NCBI RefSeq assembly: GCF_000264995.1 | Contig: NW_006767442.1 | Location: 638,556 to 702,555, forward strand | Source: Punctularia strigosozonata HHB-11173 SS5 | Taxonomy: Eukaryota > Basidiomycota > Agaricomycetes > Corticiales > Punctulariaceae | DNA length: 64,000 nucleotides | Direction of reading: 5' to 3' | Shown: positions 11,703 through 24,367 of the stretch, one piece after another | Layout of the letters: each line of letters opens with the position of its first letter | Position numbering within the stretch: the stretch's first letter is position 1 | Program-made: the position numbers and the translations under genes | Notes under the pieces: generated by a model | Told to the model about the DNA's origin: nothing | Databases searched by the model: none | Seen by the model: only the letters and a program-made list of their open reading frames with translations

Positions 11703-12643
11703 TCAGAACAAGAACGGTATGACCGCCTTCCTTTGCTTTGGGTAGTCCGGGAATTTACTGTGGTACCACCGATGTCCCCTCCATGCGCGTGGTAGCATCA
11801 GCAGCACCTCCGAGAGTACGAATATCCAGGGAGGTGATATGGTCTCCAAGAATGCTGACGTCGACGCCAACGAAGGAGCGGGAGAGGCAGCAAGAGCGAA
11901 CCCCACCCACTCGACCCATTCGCTGAAATAGTTCGGGTATGAGATGAGATTATAACCGTAGCCTTGGGGGATGGCGTAGTGTTCCTTGCCACCACTCTCC
12001 TTCGCCTTTCCTTTGGCTTTACGGCGGATGTTCAGCAATATTTCGTCGTGGAGAACATTGCTTGCGAATCCTGTTGCCCATAGCGACACGCCAGCCCAAA
12101 ACCTTCTCCTCGAGAACGCTCCAGTGAGGTGATTTTCGGCAGATGGAGATGCCAGGTAAGCACCCATGAGGAAACCGTTCAAGAGGTTGAAACCGACAGC
12201 AAACATCGGAACGGTTATGTGTGACTTTGAGCGTGACGGTGTGCGTAGAGGAGAAACGAGACTCCGATTGGTGTAATGAATCAGGTATAGAAGTGCGAGA
12301 AGCGCCGACGGTGTCAGCGAGGATGGTATGTTGAGCGCAGAGGTAGGGAAAGACGGCGACAGAGGGTCTTGCAGGAACGTGGAGACGAACGTGATCGGAG
12401 AGACAAGCTCCATGAATATCCACGACTTGATACCATCGACGAGCAGCTTGGAGCTCGCAGGAGAGAAACGCCCAAAGCCCGCGTCTATAACGAATGTCAC
12501 CGGGGCGATGAGGAATGGGATCACTGTGAAAGCCTTCCGCGTTCCTAGGAGGCATCGTCAGTATGGTGAGCGCTCAATTTTGCAAGACAAAAATCACCAT
12601 CATATATGGCCCGCGCCTGTTCTGGGTTCTTGAGCCAAACCAT
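11703..12643 (-). CDS. 3-oxo-5-alpha-steroid 4-dehydrogenase (SRD5A/DET2) family reductase
   Basis: Integral membrane NADPH-dependent reductase. Exons 12598-12643 and 11703-12544 join as IYDGTRKAFTVIPFLIAPVT, giving 295 aa. The C-terminal steroid-reductase domain is clear: GFASNVLHDEILLNIRRKAK, YAIPQGYGYNLISYPNYFSE followed by WVEWVGFALA, and the end WYHSKFPDYPKQRKAVIPFLF, which matches the conserved YPKxRKxxIPFLF terminus. The start at 12643 is preferred to an upstream in-frame ATG at 12826 because it leaves a 241-bp divergent promoter for RER1 and gives the usual length. It may act on sterol intermediates or other enone lipids in the ER; the substrate is not shown by sequence. Confidence 0.85.
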
Positions 12644-12884
12644 CTGTTGATACGCCTCCGCAAGCGCAGGAGCGGCGCAAGCAGGCTTTATTGACGTCAA
12701 GCGCAAGGGATTTTGGTTCCAATGAGCTTCCAAAACTGGCAATTTCTGGGGCAAAAGCATTCGCCCACGGGTTTCAGCAAGCGCGCAGCCAGCGCAGGCT
12801 GTTTCGACGTGTCGTGTACCTCCCATCCTCCTCGTACATTCTCCCCTTGTTACGGCCCCATCCAGCTAGTTCACGACCGCAAAT
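12644..12884. promoter_or_regulatory. Short divergent promoter, SRD5A-like gene and RER1
   Basis: 241 bp separate two start codons pointing apart, so both ER/Golgi membrane genes probably share this control region. No motif named. Confidence 0.45.
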
Positions 12885-13771
12885 ATGATGTCCTCCGACG
12901 AACAGGGACTTGGCGACACGACGCCATTTGCAGCGGCGCAAGCACACTATTCACGCCTCCACCGAGTGTACCAGCAGCAGCTTGACCGCATTACTCCGTT
13001 CGTTGCATATCGATGGCTTGGAACAGTTGGACTTCTCAGTATCTTTATGCTGCGGATTGTCTTGTCCCAAGGGGTCAGTTCGTTCCATAATACATACTAG
13101 ACCATCGCTAATCTCGTATACAGTGGTATATTGGTCTGTGTGCATTCCTTCGTCGTGATCCCCGGTTCTAACTCTCGGCATGCTACTGATCTCACAGTGT
13201 GCTGTAAGCTGTGATGACCTGTCATTGAAGATGCGCTTTACTAACACTGCTCTAGATGCACTTGGCATCTATCTCCTCAACCTCCTCCTTGCCTTCCTGC
13301 AGCCACGTTTCGACCCGTCTCTTGAGGAAGACTTACTCGCGGATGAAATTGAGGGCGGTGGCGCGGACGAAATCCCCTCACTACCCTCGCAGCGCGACGA
13401 CGAGTTCAAACCCTTCGTACGGAGGTTGCCCGAATGGCAGTTCTGGTATGTTTCACCCCTACTTGAGCGTGGCAGCTGTCGCTCATGGATGCGTCGCAGG
13501 CTATCATCTACGCGAGCGACGTTGATAGCACTGTTCTGCACGACGTCAGAGGCCTTCGACGTCCCTGTCTACTGGCCCATCCTGGTCATTTACTTCATAA
13601 CCTTGTTCGTCCTCACCATGCGAAGGCAAATTCAGTCCGTATCTCTCGTCCACTTCCTGACTTCTTTGAATACTGAACTGACACCCGCAATACAGACACA
13701 TGATCAAGTACAAGTACATACCCTTTGATTTTGGCCGCAAGGCTCGCTATGGCAAGCCCGGCAGATCATGA
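12885..13771 (+). CDS. RER1: Rer1, Golgi retrieval receptor for ER membrane proteins
   Basis: Four-span Golgi protein that returns ER membrane proteins through COPI vesicles. Six exons (12885-13073, 13124-13133, 13198-13203, 13256-13445, 13500-13634, 13696-13771) sum to 606 nt, an exact open frame of 201 aa. Motifs: [94 protein letters not shown] and a basic end ([12 protein letters not shown]). Exons 2 and 3 are only 10 and 6 nt, yet both are needed to spell QGWYIVCYALG. A second ATG lies at 12888. Confidence 0.95.
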
Positions 13772-14030
13772 CGGCTCACGTCGGCTCTTGCATCTTGCAC
13801 TTCCAAAAGCTCTATCGTACCTTGCCGGGACGGCACGTCGCACTTCATTGTTATGCATTCTATAATGCGCGTCACACTATACACTTGTCCTAGAGTTTCT
13901 ATGCGGTGCAGGCGAGAATATATGCCCAGTGAGAAAGAATAGTTTCGATATCTCAATCTCCATGATACGGCCCAAAGTCAGCGGATTATCGGGTCGACGC
14001 GTTCCGTGTCCTATGGTCATGCAGTTGTTG

Positions 14031-14052
14031 CCCCCCTCCCCCCCCTCCCCCT
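14031..14052. repeat. C-rich homopolymer tract
   Basis: Runs of six to eight C broken by single T in the 360-bp spacer between RER1 and the acetyltransferase gene, which are convergent. The rest of 13772-14131 shows nothing recognisable. Confidence 0.85.
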
Positions 14053-14131
14053 ATCCTGAGTCGCTTCACTGTCATTGATGCTCGAAGGGCAACTAAATAT
14101 GCATATGCATAGATATCTCTCCAGGTAAACG

Positions 14132-15046
14132 TCATGCGGATGCTACAGCACCTGCGGTAGCCGTTTCTCCCTTGAAACTCTTGTAAAACACCCAGGCGTC
14201 CACGTACTCTTCGCCTTGCCCGTCGGCGCGCTTAAGCCTACCTGCCCGAGGAATACGCCCCGCCTTGATGAAATCCAGCTTCTCCCATACTCTGACCCAT
14301 GCGATAAGCCGGAGCGCATGCACATTAATCGTGCACTACATACCTCACTGACGCGTAGTTGTTCACAAATACGAGGTTGAAGACAGTCGCTTCGTAACCT
14401 AGCTTCGGCGCGTAATGCAAGTATGATCGCGCCAACACCGAGGCATATTTCTTCCCCCTTTGTGCGAGTGGCACTACAAAGCCACCGTTACAGATCTGGT
14501 GCGAAGAGGATTGTCTCGAATTCATCCAGAAACCTCAGTGCCGGGACCTACATGCGAAGAACGTCCAGGGTAATTGGGCTTGACCTATACGGCTCTGTGT
14601 AAGAGGCTTGATCTCATTCGCATAGAACAACCCACATAATAGAACCCAGCTACACATTCCTCCCATTCCCGTTCGTATCTTGCATTTTCCAGCTGAACGT
14701 CGGTCTCTATGACTCCATCTCGGTCTTCGACGGTCGTCTTGTCGTGTCCAATAATCGCCAAGAGCACGTCGGCCGCGAAGAAATACGCTTCAAAGTCCTG
14801 GCGGGTGTATAGTTCACCCTGTAATGTCTCCTGCGGGTAGGTAGTCCCGCGTTCTATCTCTTCCGCAAAGACTTTGTGCAAATAGTCCAGGAGGCCAGAG
14901 TAGTTAAGAGCCCGAGCGAGGGTCAAATGATGGATCGTAAGGTATTGCCGAGCTTTCGTGTCTGCTGTACGGGGCGTGACTGGCCAAAGAGTGGAACCCA
15001 AAGGCTCCAGTGATTCACTTTTCGCGATTGCTCCGTATGCAGACAT
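14132..15046 (-). CDS. GNAT N-acetyltransferase, MPR1-like
   Basis: Three main exons. The N-terminal part holds HHLTLARALNYSGLLDYLHK and VFAEEIERGTTYPQE; the GNAT core reads WEECVAGFYYVKPNYPGRSS across an intron, then SHQICNGGFVVPLAQRGKKY, LGYEATVFNLVFVNNYASVR and, after the next intron, VWEKLDFIKAGRIPRAGRLK. This order (NPGRSSH-ICNGGF, PKLGY, VFNLV-NN-AS-R-WE-LGF) is that of yeast MPR1, which acetylates toxic proline analogues and protects against oxidative stress. Substrate here is inferred only by family. It lies upstream of nothing obvious on its strand; CSC1 begins 4 kb further right and ends 514 bp before this start. Confidence 0.82.
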
Positions 15047-15560
15047 CCGGCGAACGACGTATCCTTGCGTTTGATGAGCCTTTGCAGTTTATAGTGTAGT
15101 TCACGCCGTCGGAGGTCACAGAGATCGCGTGCTGATAACGATGCATGAAAATCCGACCGTCGCCGATGCAGACCATTTTTATATACACAAGTCGCGTAGC
15201 ACCGAGAAAGACCGAGGTCTATTGAGGAGGCTGGTGTGCGTGGAGGGAGTGAGTGGGTCGCGGCGCATGTTTTTACGAGAGGACCAACGTGGTCAAGTCC
15301 CAGTGTATGAGATGAGGTGGCATGTAATCGTGGCATGTCCATGGCCTTCGGATTAGCAATAAAAAATAATCTAAAGGTAGCAGAGATACAGGGAAGTCCA
15401 TGATCACCGACAAGGTGACACGATGATTCTATGAAAGCAGTGGGCAAATGCAAGCATGTAAAGACTGATGTGACAAATGTGCAGGGCGGATGCTAAATAG
15501 TGCAGGTTCATGATGAAGCGCGGGGCTTCGGTGAGGTCCAAATTTAGAGGCGAGCTCCGT
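15047..15560. other. Spacer between CSC1 end and acetyltransferase start
   Basis: 514 bp; carries the acetyltransferase promoter. Open frames at 14923-15453 (minus) run out of the gene without family features. Confidence 0.45.
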
Positions 15561-18500
15561 TCAGCTGTGGAAGGCACCCCTTCCAGCCATGTTAGGTTCG
15601 CCACCAGATGAATAGCCAGACGCCTGTCTGCTAGGCGTGTACGGCCGGTGCAAAGGCGCTTCCCTGTACCCCGCCTGAGGTGGATTCATGGACAACGACG
15701 ATTGCGACGGATACTGCAGTCCTGCGGGTGCATAACTCGGAAGGCTGCTAGCACTTGATGCCTGCGCGTACATGTGGCCAGGGCTGAGTAATGGTTGTTG
15801 GTCAGCTCCAGAGTCGTACTCGAGTTGGGCCATTTCGAATGCTTCCTGGCTACCGTCGCCACGTTGCGGGCCATTTGCGAGATAATGGTCAAAGCCAGGT
15901 GCTGGGGATGCCGAGCGCCCGTTGGCATAGAACATCGATTTGGAGGGTGCGAGGCTCGCGCCGTCGTTCCCTGCGAGGATATTCGTGGTCGCAAAGGATC
16001 GAGCATCCCAATCCTGTTCTCCACGATCTCGTTGGTATAGTGTGGGATCGTACTCGAGGTCAGTCTAGTTCGGGACAAGGTGAGGACTCATCCCGAATCG
16101 CAACATCTCAGTGCACACACCTCTTGGATACCAGCAATCTTCACGCCTCCGCCCACCACTGCTGCTTGCATCCTTTGACCGCCCATCTCGTCCATCTTCG
16201 TTTGTTGTGTGCCAATCTTACCGTTGAACACTTGCGCTAGCAACGGGACCATGTTGGCGTGAACCTAGGAAAACAGTCAGTCCCGTTGCCTCAACTAGCG
16301 CGATATGAGCTTACCATAGGTGTGAACAACTCGGAATGCATAACCGGATGTCCGAAGCGATTGGCAAGTCGGTTACCCTTGGCGTCAGCGCGCGCAGAGT
16401 GAATCCTTGCGTTTTTGATCTCCTCTTCCGTCGGATTATAATACCTGAAAGCGTTGGAGAAGGTACGACTGAGGTACACCTTGAAGGCCATGACGATGAG
16501 GATTGGGGGGACAGCAGATATCCATTGGAACGTTTTCCAACCGTACCCAAGGCCCGTGGCTGGGACATCGCAATGAGTCCACGTGATAATTTTAACGACC
16601 AAGAAGGACATACTGAGAATCACAAGCGCCTGCATAAGCATAACGGAAAAAAGCACCCTGTTAATGACCACATTCCATAGACGCTGGGTTGTCATGAGTT
16701 GGGTGATACAATCAGTCATAGGAAGTTGCTTACTCCACCTGTCTCCACCTTCGTGGTGAAAACGAACATCAGCTGGTATTTGTACACCCATGAGCTGATC
16801 CAAAAGACAATAGCAGCTGCAACCACGACCAAAGGTGCGAGCGGTGCAAACACCAGGGCAACACAACCCATGAAAACGGTATTGGAGCTATGCGTGACGC
16901 TCAGGACGCCATGCTTTGGAATGTCATAGGCCACATACTAATAGATTGCATATTGGAAGTCCGGGGGCTTGCACCAGTCACGGACTTCGCGAGGAGTCCG
17001 TCCAAATACCCTATATCAGTCGCGATGTTAGCGAAGGATTTGTGTAACAGCATGAATAACACATACCTCTTTTTGAACGTAATCCAAAGAAGGTTGATGA
17101 TTTGGGCCAAATCAAACACGGCAAGGAAGCCTCGAAGACTAAACCAATCGTTTCAATTGTTGTTGCAGGACAGAATTGAAGAGGAAAGAGGACACACGGG
17201 AAGAATGTGAGCCAATAAGATGACTGATCAATGTACGTGTTATTGATGTTCTCAGGAAGTTCTGGAGCAAACTTGATGTCAGTCCTTTGCCGATCGAGCA
17301 TGGCAGAAAGTTACCGTGGAGATTGTCGATGATATCTTTGAAACTCTTTTTTCCGATGGCCTGAATGATACTCTCGGCCGCTCCTACGACAGACATTGAT
17401 ATCGTGGAGTTTGAAGAAGAGGTACGTCACTTACTGAACCCAACACCAATAAGCGTGAAGATCACTAGCTGAGAGATGACGAGGAATGCGAAGTAACGTG
17501 CAACGACGGCACGATCCAGTCGAGAAGTTGTCAGAGCTCCTTGATACTGGGAGAGCCAGCGCATGATGACAGGCAGCAGATAACCGAACAGGGCGGAGAC
17601 GGCCGGTGGCAGGATACCAGAAACAATTGCGAATGTATTAGGGCTGGCGGATTTCCACTGTCCAAGGAAGGCAACCGAGTTGGATATCTGGAAGCGCGGT
17701 TGAGCAACGTGGATATATACGAGGAATGCATCGCAACGTACAGCCGTCAAGTTGGCAAGAATGGAAATGACGAAAAGAGGGATGGTGTTAATGAAACAAA
17801 CAACACCAAGCCAGACAAAGCCCATCGTCTTCTTGCGCGCGATGGCACCGTTTGATAGGGTCAAATTCTCCCATATCTGAGTTCCGGTCAACACATGTGT
17901 TTCTTCATGCATGATGGGTGAGGCTCACGATGTCCTTGGGATTCGGCGCCAATTGAATGGTTGTTCCCTTCGGTTTCTTGTTCTTCAGCATCCGGGCCAC
18001 AATATGGGCATAGGGTACAGCAGCCATGGATGCGAAGCCGTAATTCTCTGGTTTGTTATTATCAATCTGAGCTCGGTATGCCTCCACCTTCGCCTCTGAC
18101 TCGCGGATTTTCTCGGCATAGTAATCGATAGCGTCCACTTTCTGTCCCCCGAAGCCGAGGAACCCGCCAATGGTAGCCGTCGGTCTTTTTTTCCCGATTC
18201 GCCCATTCTTGAGATAACGGACCAGATAGCGTTCAAGCTCCCGGACGTTGTCGTTATGATGCTCGATGAGGGAAGGCAGGAGACCAACACGACGACCAAC
18301 ATGGACCGACGTCGTAGGATATGGAACCTACGACGGCACTCAGAGATGAGGTTGAAGCGAGGGGTGCGTAACATACCTGGAAGGATTCGAAGATAGCCCG
18401 GATGCCCTCATCGGATTGGTACTTCTTCGGCACATGCTGCACGACGAGCGTGCGCGCATAGAAGGTCTCCTGATATTCAGGGGATCGGTACCAAGCTTGG

Positions 18501-19155
18501 CGTAGCCGGACCATCGCCTTCCAGTGAACGTAGACGAAGAACATGACCACCCCCGTAATGACATAGGATGCGGCGATATGGACCAGCAAGTAGTCGTGGC
18601 TGACGCCGCGAATCGTCATCATGGACAAGATATCCCGATTGCTGCTCTTGACGTGACGCAGGTTATAGATGATATCGGTGGGGATGAGCACGGCACAGCA
18701 GAGGACTGCCACAGCGGTGAAGAGCCATCGAAACATGCGAAGAAAGCGGAGGAAAGTGACCGCGTCGAGTCCGAGTTTGTCGACGAGCTCCGGCTCCTTG
18801 ACGTGGATAAGAGGTGAGACCCAGCCAAATGTCGAGTTGGGTATCCGCGGTGGTTGTTTGTTCCCCTCATGATACTTTAACTTCGGCTCGTATATGATCT
18901 GTGACCGGAAGTCAGATTCGGGAACAGGTGAAGGTATGCAACCTGTCTTGCACTCACCTTGTTGTTCGGCCGCAGGAGACTGAATGTGACGACGGTGACG
19001 AGCTAATGGCATGTCCAGTACAGTCTCTTGAGTTTGCCAATCGAGCAGCAACTCACCGAAATAACCGTCATAAGAACAAACTGCGACAAGACTGCCTTGG
19101 GCGCCAGCGTCCGTGAATTGGCATTGTCATTAACGATTTGGTCGATGCCCGACAT
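15561..19155 (-). CDS. CSC1/OSCA-family calcium-permeable stress-gated cation channel
   Basis: Large plasma-membrane protein of the DUF221/anoctamin-like group. The start at 19155 gives MSGIDQIVNDNANSRTLAPK followed by the first membrane span (AVLSQFVLMTVISLVTVVTF) and LLRPNNK across two introns. Then IIYEPKLKYHEGN, IPNSTFGWVSPLIHVKEPEL and DKLGLDAVTFLRFLRMFRW, the usual N-terminal signature, and TLVVQHVPKKYQSDEGIRA before the cytosolic domain. Many further spans follow through 16300-17900. The tail (15561-15935) is a Ser/Pro/Tyr-rich cytosolic region. At least twelve introns. Family members open on osmotic or mechanical stress and pass Ca2+. Confidence 0.9.
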
Positions 19156-20015
19156 GGCTGGAATGTGGCGAAGACACGCCGGATTAAAGAATGATAGTAC
19201 AAGTGGCTAGGAGAGGTCGTGGTGGGGTACAAGGAACTCAGCGGTCTGTTGTGCTAACGTGGGGCGGTCGAGGAACGGCCGGCAACAACAAGGGGCCGTG
19301 GCGCAGAGACGGTCTATTGTTCCCGAAAGGTCACCATAGATGCTCCAACCATTATGCACCGCATTATGTAGCCTAATATACTTTTCGTCGTAGATTTCAC
19401 GTAGTCTAAGGTACATTCACGTGTGTCAACTTGTTACCTACTTGACCGTAACCTCACAACTTGTGAGCGTTTCGTACGGAGATGATCATGATGAACTGGT
19501 GATGAGATGGCATTTCCTGCTGCGCCCGGACCGAGAAGTCATGTACCAGTGCTATGGCAACAGCCAAGGAACAGCGTCTGCTCGACGCCATGAATACACT
19601 GTAGCGGGTGCCTGATAATATGCAATGAACAGTGACTAGTGATTGTGCATGTCCTTTTCCCTCGTCCGCAGCGCTGTAAAACTATCGGGGCCTCAAAAGC
19701 GCAGCAAATGACCGGAAGCATGATTGGCTACACGGATTGAAGCTAAGGTTACAACACGAGTCGATCAAGTTGTACTCTAGGAGCACGCTGCTCACGGGAA
19801 TAGTCATGAATGTGAAGGTTCATAGTATTCTCAGTCATCGTCATCGACGAGAAACTCTGAAAAGCGAATGAAACACGACACACGTGATCCCAAGCGTCGG
19901 AACCGCGTCGCGTTCACCGAGACTCGGAGTGGGAAGAAACGCGATTCCTGGAGAGCGGGCGCAACTTTCGCCACCTTAGCCGCAACGACGCTTTTGCCAT
20001 CCCGCTAGACGGAAA
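19156..20015. other. Divergent spacer between CSC1 and KU70
   Basis: 860 bp between two starts pointing apart. It must hold both promoters. No gene recognised; frames on both strands are short and featureless. Confidence 0.5.
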
Positions 20016-23000
20016 ATGGCACCATATGATGACTGGAACAAGCTGGACGAAGAGGAGGAGCAGGAGTTGGAAGATACCTCCGTGAGTCGACTCTACCGTT
20101 GCGTCGACTGTTAGGCGCAAGGCTCATCCCTCCACTGTTAAGTTCTACGACGCTCGCAGAGATGTGATACTGTTTGCCATTGATTGCTCTTCTTCTATGC
20201 TCGAGCTTCGTGACGACCCCACATATGAAGAAGGGGAGGTTAAGACATGGTGCGACTTGAGCCACTCCGTTGTACTCCGTACCCGCTGACAATTGTTCAT
20301 GTAGTCATCTACTTGTCGCACTGCAGTCCGCGATGGAGATATCGAAGAAGAAAGTGCTAGTAGGGCCGAATGATTCCATTGGAATTCTGTTCTTCAATAC
20401 AGTCTGTACCTATGATCTATGGTGGGCGTTCGGACATATGACTCATCTTGGAGTACTATGCTTCTCTCATCGCGTAGACGAGGAGGAATCAAAAGGGAGA
20501 CAACATGGGTCAATCTTCTGAAATTAAACCCGGCGCCTACGTTTACCAACCCATATCGACCGTGAATGCCTCCAGCATCCAAGAGCTGATCCGACTCCTT
20601 AATGGCACGTCCGATGTTCGCAAGTTTATCACGCTCTTCTGAAGCTTCCACGTTCTGTAGAAGCTCGCGAAAATCCATCGTATCTTTCAGAGACATTCCC
20701 GCCTTTGCCAGATGGCGAGAAAATGGCCATGGGAGACGTCTTCACCAGCTGCAACTGGGTTATACGAGATGGGTACGGACTGGCGTTTCCGACCTACCAC
20801 ATAATCCAATATTTGCATTTACACTCGGACACTCACTAGCGCTCCCAAAACAGCGACCAAGCGCATATTCTTAATCACCGACGAAGATGATCCCACACCC
20901 TCTGGCTATGACACCAGCGCGGCAAAAGAAAAGCTCATAACCAGCGCGCAAACGACGTTGACCGTAGGCATATTCTCAAATTAGCTTCTTCCGTCTGCTG
21001 ATGTTCTTTCTTTGCAGGACCTGACACAAGCCGGCATCATGGTCGAACCCTTCTTCATCTCTACCGAAGAGAGGAGCTTCGATATCGGTAAATTCTATAC
21101 GGTACGTAGCAACCATACGTACTGTGACTACCACTCTGAACGGGACGTGCAGTCTGTCCTGAATTCACATATGCTCCCTACGGAAGAGGAAGACGGAGGA
21201 GCCCTGCCCGAGCAAATATCCATCACCCGCATTGACGACCTACTAGGGCAGATGCGCTTCCACGAAGTGCCCAAGAGATCTCTTTTCTCCATCGGTTTGG
21301 AGTTGGCCCCGGGGTTCAGAATCAGCGTCAAGGGGTGAGTGATCTCAAATCATTCATCCCTGATCCGACGACGAACACTCACAACGGTTTCAAGCTACGG
21401 ATTGGTGACGGAGCAGAAGAAGGGAAAGTCCATGTATTTCGTGGACATGGGCGATCGCATGGAAGTCGCTGAGAGTCGGGCGGCATACGTCGACGAGGTC
21501 GGTGCAGTGTCGTGACCTACCTAGCTGTCATATACTTATTCGCATGCCCGCCAGGACTACCAGGAGGAGCGAGACAAGTCTGAGATACTTTTCGGGATGG
21601 AACTCGGTTCGGCCGCGGCTTCTGCGGGCCAAGAAGACCAAGGTGCATCCGGAGGTACCCGTCCGTTAGTCATGTGTAGGTGCAAGCTGACTCCCCCTCT
21701 TACAGGCGGGGTCATACGACCTGTGGAACGTGGAAAGCGCGTATTCTACACAGCAGACGAAGTACGGGGTTTCCGAACAATGGGGCTAGAACCAGGCAAG
21801 TAATTCCAGCCAGGCTCTGCACGTCGATCTGACGTCCGACTCCAGGCCTGAAGCTGCTCGGGTTCAAAGACCGATCAGAGCTTGCCTTCGAGGATAACGT
21901 GAAACATTCCGTGTTCATATATCCTGACGAGATGGTAATCGTGTAGTCTGTCCTCCACTGAAAGGATGCTGATCGGCCTTCTAGACATACTCGGGCTCCA
22001 AACGCACGTTCTCGTCCTTACTCAAATCCATGCTGAAAAAAGACAAGATTGCTATTGTACTCGCCCTCCTCCGGAGGAACGCAAGCCCCACATTTTGTGC
22101 CATGCTACCTCAGGTTGATACCGTCAGGCGTACTGAATAGTGTCGTGTCATGGACTGATCACTTCTGTAGGCAGAAAAGCAGGACGAGGCAGGCTGGAAC
22201 GATCCCGCTGGGTTTCACCTGATTCCACTGCCGTTCGCCGATGATATTCGAGCGGCAGCATTGGAAGAAGGTTTCAGAGGCAAGCGCAATGCATTGCATC
22301 TCGTGCGTAAAGAACCATCTAACTGTCTCAGCATCCGAGGATGTCAAGAAAGCAGCGCAGTCATGGGTAGAGAAACTTTGTTTGAAGAATGGAACTTACG
22401 AACCCGATTCGTATCCAAACCCTTGTAAGTATTCGTTGTAATCGCCGACAACTATCGTGTGCTCAAGGAAAGCGCAAAGCCTTGGCTTTCCACAACGCGC
22501 AGTTGCAGGCCAGCGCTTTCCGTGAAGAATACGATCCGACAACTTTCGAGGACTTGACTCTACCAAAGATCGATATGATTCACAAGGTGATGTTAGATGT
22601 TTTGAGCATGTATCAGGAAATGGTGGTTGACATGTCATGCATGTCATACAGAGGGCCGGGAAGTTGATCCAAATGTGGAAGGAAGCTCTGGCGGAAGACC
22701 CATCTTCAGGAGCTGTTATCGCGACTGCCACAGGCGCGACCAAGCGCAAGGCAGATGCAGGTGTGAACGACGCAGAAGTACGATCAATGTACGAGAACGG
22801 ATGGTTGACCAAGGTTAGATCCACCTTCTTGTGAACATGCGCCACAGTGATAACGTTCATGATACTGGTACAGTTACGCGTGGACCAACTCAAGGTGATT
22901 GGCAGAGCGGGCACTCATCCAGCGAAGTTCTGACGTTTTAATGCACAGGATTTCCTCAAGTCGAAGAGTTTACCGGTCTCCGGTAGAAAAGGAGAGCTAG

Positions 23001-23038
23001 TCGATCGAGCGGCAGAGTGGCTGGAGTCGCATGAGTGA
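20016..23038 (+). CDS. KU70: Ku70, DNA end-binding subunit of the Ku heterodimer
   Basis: Core protein of non-homologous end joining and telomere maintenance; partners with Ku80. Starts with an acidic stretch (MAPYDDWNKLDEEEEQELED). The vWA-like domain has VILFAIDCSSSMLELRDDP, NDSIGILFFNT, MGDVFTSCNWVIRDG, and KTATKRIFLITDEDDP; then IMVEPFFISTEERSFDIGKF, the Ku core (GVIRPVERGKRVFYTADEVR, MGLEPGLKLLGFKDRSELAF, VFIYPDEMTYSGSKRTFSSL, GWNDPAGFHLIPLPFADDIR) and a C-terminal SAP domain (DFLKSKSLPVSGRKGELVDR). A C-terminal SAP domain marks Ku70 and not Ku80. Roughly fifteen introns. The one at 20605-20660 seems to use a GC donor. It is convergent with the carrier gene 82 bp away. Confidence 0.93.
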
Positions 23039-23120
23039 CAGAGATGGCTGAATATAAAGCCTCCACCCGACTCTAATACTGTACAAGCACCTACAAGCTA
23101 CCAACTATTCTATCAACAGA

Positions 23121-24367
23121 TTATTCTGAATAGCCGTCGTCCATGTCCTCGGAGCTGATGCTCTCGATGACCCTGCGTACTCGTTCGTATACGGCGAATA
23201 CCACTGCCTGTCCGGGTGCAACGCGAAGGACACGGGGGGTTATACCTTTGTAAAACGATCGGAATCCCTCTTCGCGCCACATCGCCGTGGCGATGGTATT
23301 GATACGTGACCATGCCGATGTGCCTGGCTCTGCAGTTGATTTTTGCAGACCTGGATACACCTGGTTCAGCGCCCCGCGAGATAGGCTACGGATGTGGCTA
23401 AAACGTACGGGTCTTGATGGTGTCTATCGGCGCGTTCGAGAACGGCCCGCAAGCGCCGCTGATGAGTCCAATGGCCATCACCTGGTAAGAGGGCAATTCG
23501 GTAAGAGAAGGTTGTAGTTTGTGGGCCTGCTTCTTGAGCTCCTGATAGACAGTGAAGTTGGCGCCTGAGCAAATGAGGACGATTAGAATCCATCGACTTC
23601 CAGTAATCGGGTGATATCGGGTACGAACCTTGATTCGTTGCCTGACGGAGGGCCGTGAGACTGACACCACGGTACAATGCGGAGAAACCCTCTTCGCGGA
23701 CGATGGTATATACAGCATGTCCTGCATTACGATACCGGGGCGTCTCGAGAGGGTCCGCAAGGGAATGTTGTTGCGCCTGAAGGCGGATCTTGACCACTTC
23801 CATAGGCGTCACGACTACGACAGCTTCGGTTGTACCGGCTCCCAGACCAGCTAGTAGCATTATAGCATTCAGCTTCATGCATGACTGGTCGAGTGAGGTA
23901 CTAACCAATGAAGACTCCACCGACACCAGCTTTGCCGGTTTCCTTGTTCGATAGCCAGGCCTTATATTTTTCAAAACTGGCGAAGCGAATTGCCATCTTC
24001 GGGACGATTCCGGAGAGCACCGCACCGAGACCTTTGTATAGGGCAAGCGGGGTCTCTCGCCGCACTATCATCGCGCCTGTTTCGAGGAATCCTCTGGGCT
24101 TTGTCTACTCGGGTGCTCAGACAGTGATTATCGAGGAGAGATCGACGAAACTTACCCCCGGTAAGCGTCCGGAGCGCGAAAGCTGCATCCGCACTTTGAT
24201 GGTGTCCAAAGGTTGGCAGCATAGCTAGAAAAAGATGTGTTGTTCATTCCCAAGCACGGATGCGCAGCCTAACTCAGTGCCCTTACCGCCTCCATCGCGC
24301 CGGCGATACCTCCGGCAGTTATATGGGTAGCGAACCCGACTGGCTTCTTGTCTGTCGATCGCGACAT
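23121..24367 (-). CDS. SFC1: Mitochondrial succinate/fumarate carrier, Sfc1-like
   Basis: Six-span carrier of the mitochondrial inner membrane that exchanges cytosolic succinate for fumarate and supports growth on C2 compounds. The start at 24367 reads MSRSTDKKPVGFATHITAGG then IAGAMEA. Further: LLAGLGAGTTEAVVVVTPME and VVKIRLQAQQHS (carrier PxExxK-type signature), YTIVREEGFSALYRGVSLTA and LRQATNQGANFTVYQELKK, MAIGLISGACGPFSNAPIDT and IKTRLQKSTAEPGTSAWSRI, and FRSFYKGITPRVLRVAPGQA. The order and the specific TEAVLVV-PMEVVKIRLQAQ and SNAP-DTIKTRLQK stretches are those of yeast Sfc1 and not of the citrate carrier. Seven or so short exons. Confidence 0.88.

Noticed and set aside
12019-12555. Long minus frame of 178 codons overlapping the SRD5A-like gene
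   Set aside because: It is a second frame of the same strand with no family features, while the other frame carries the reductase motifs to the conserved end.
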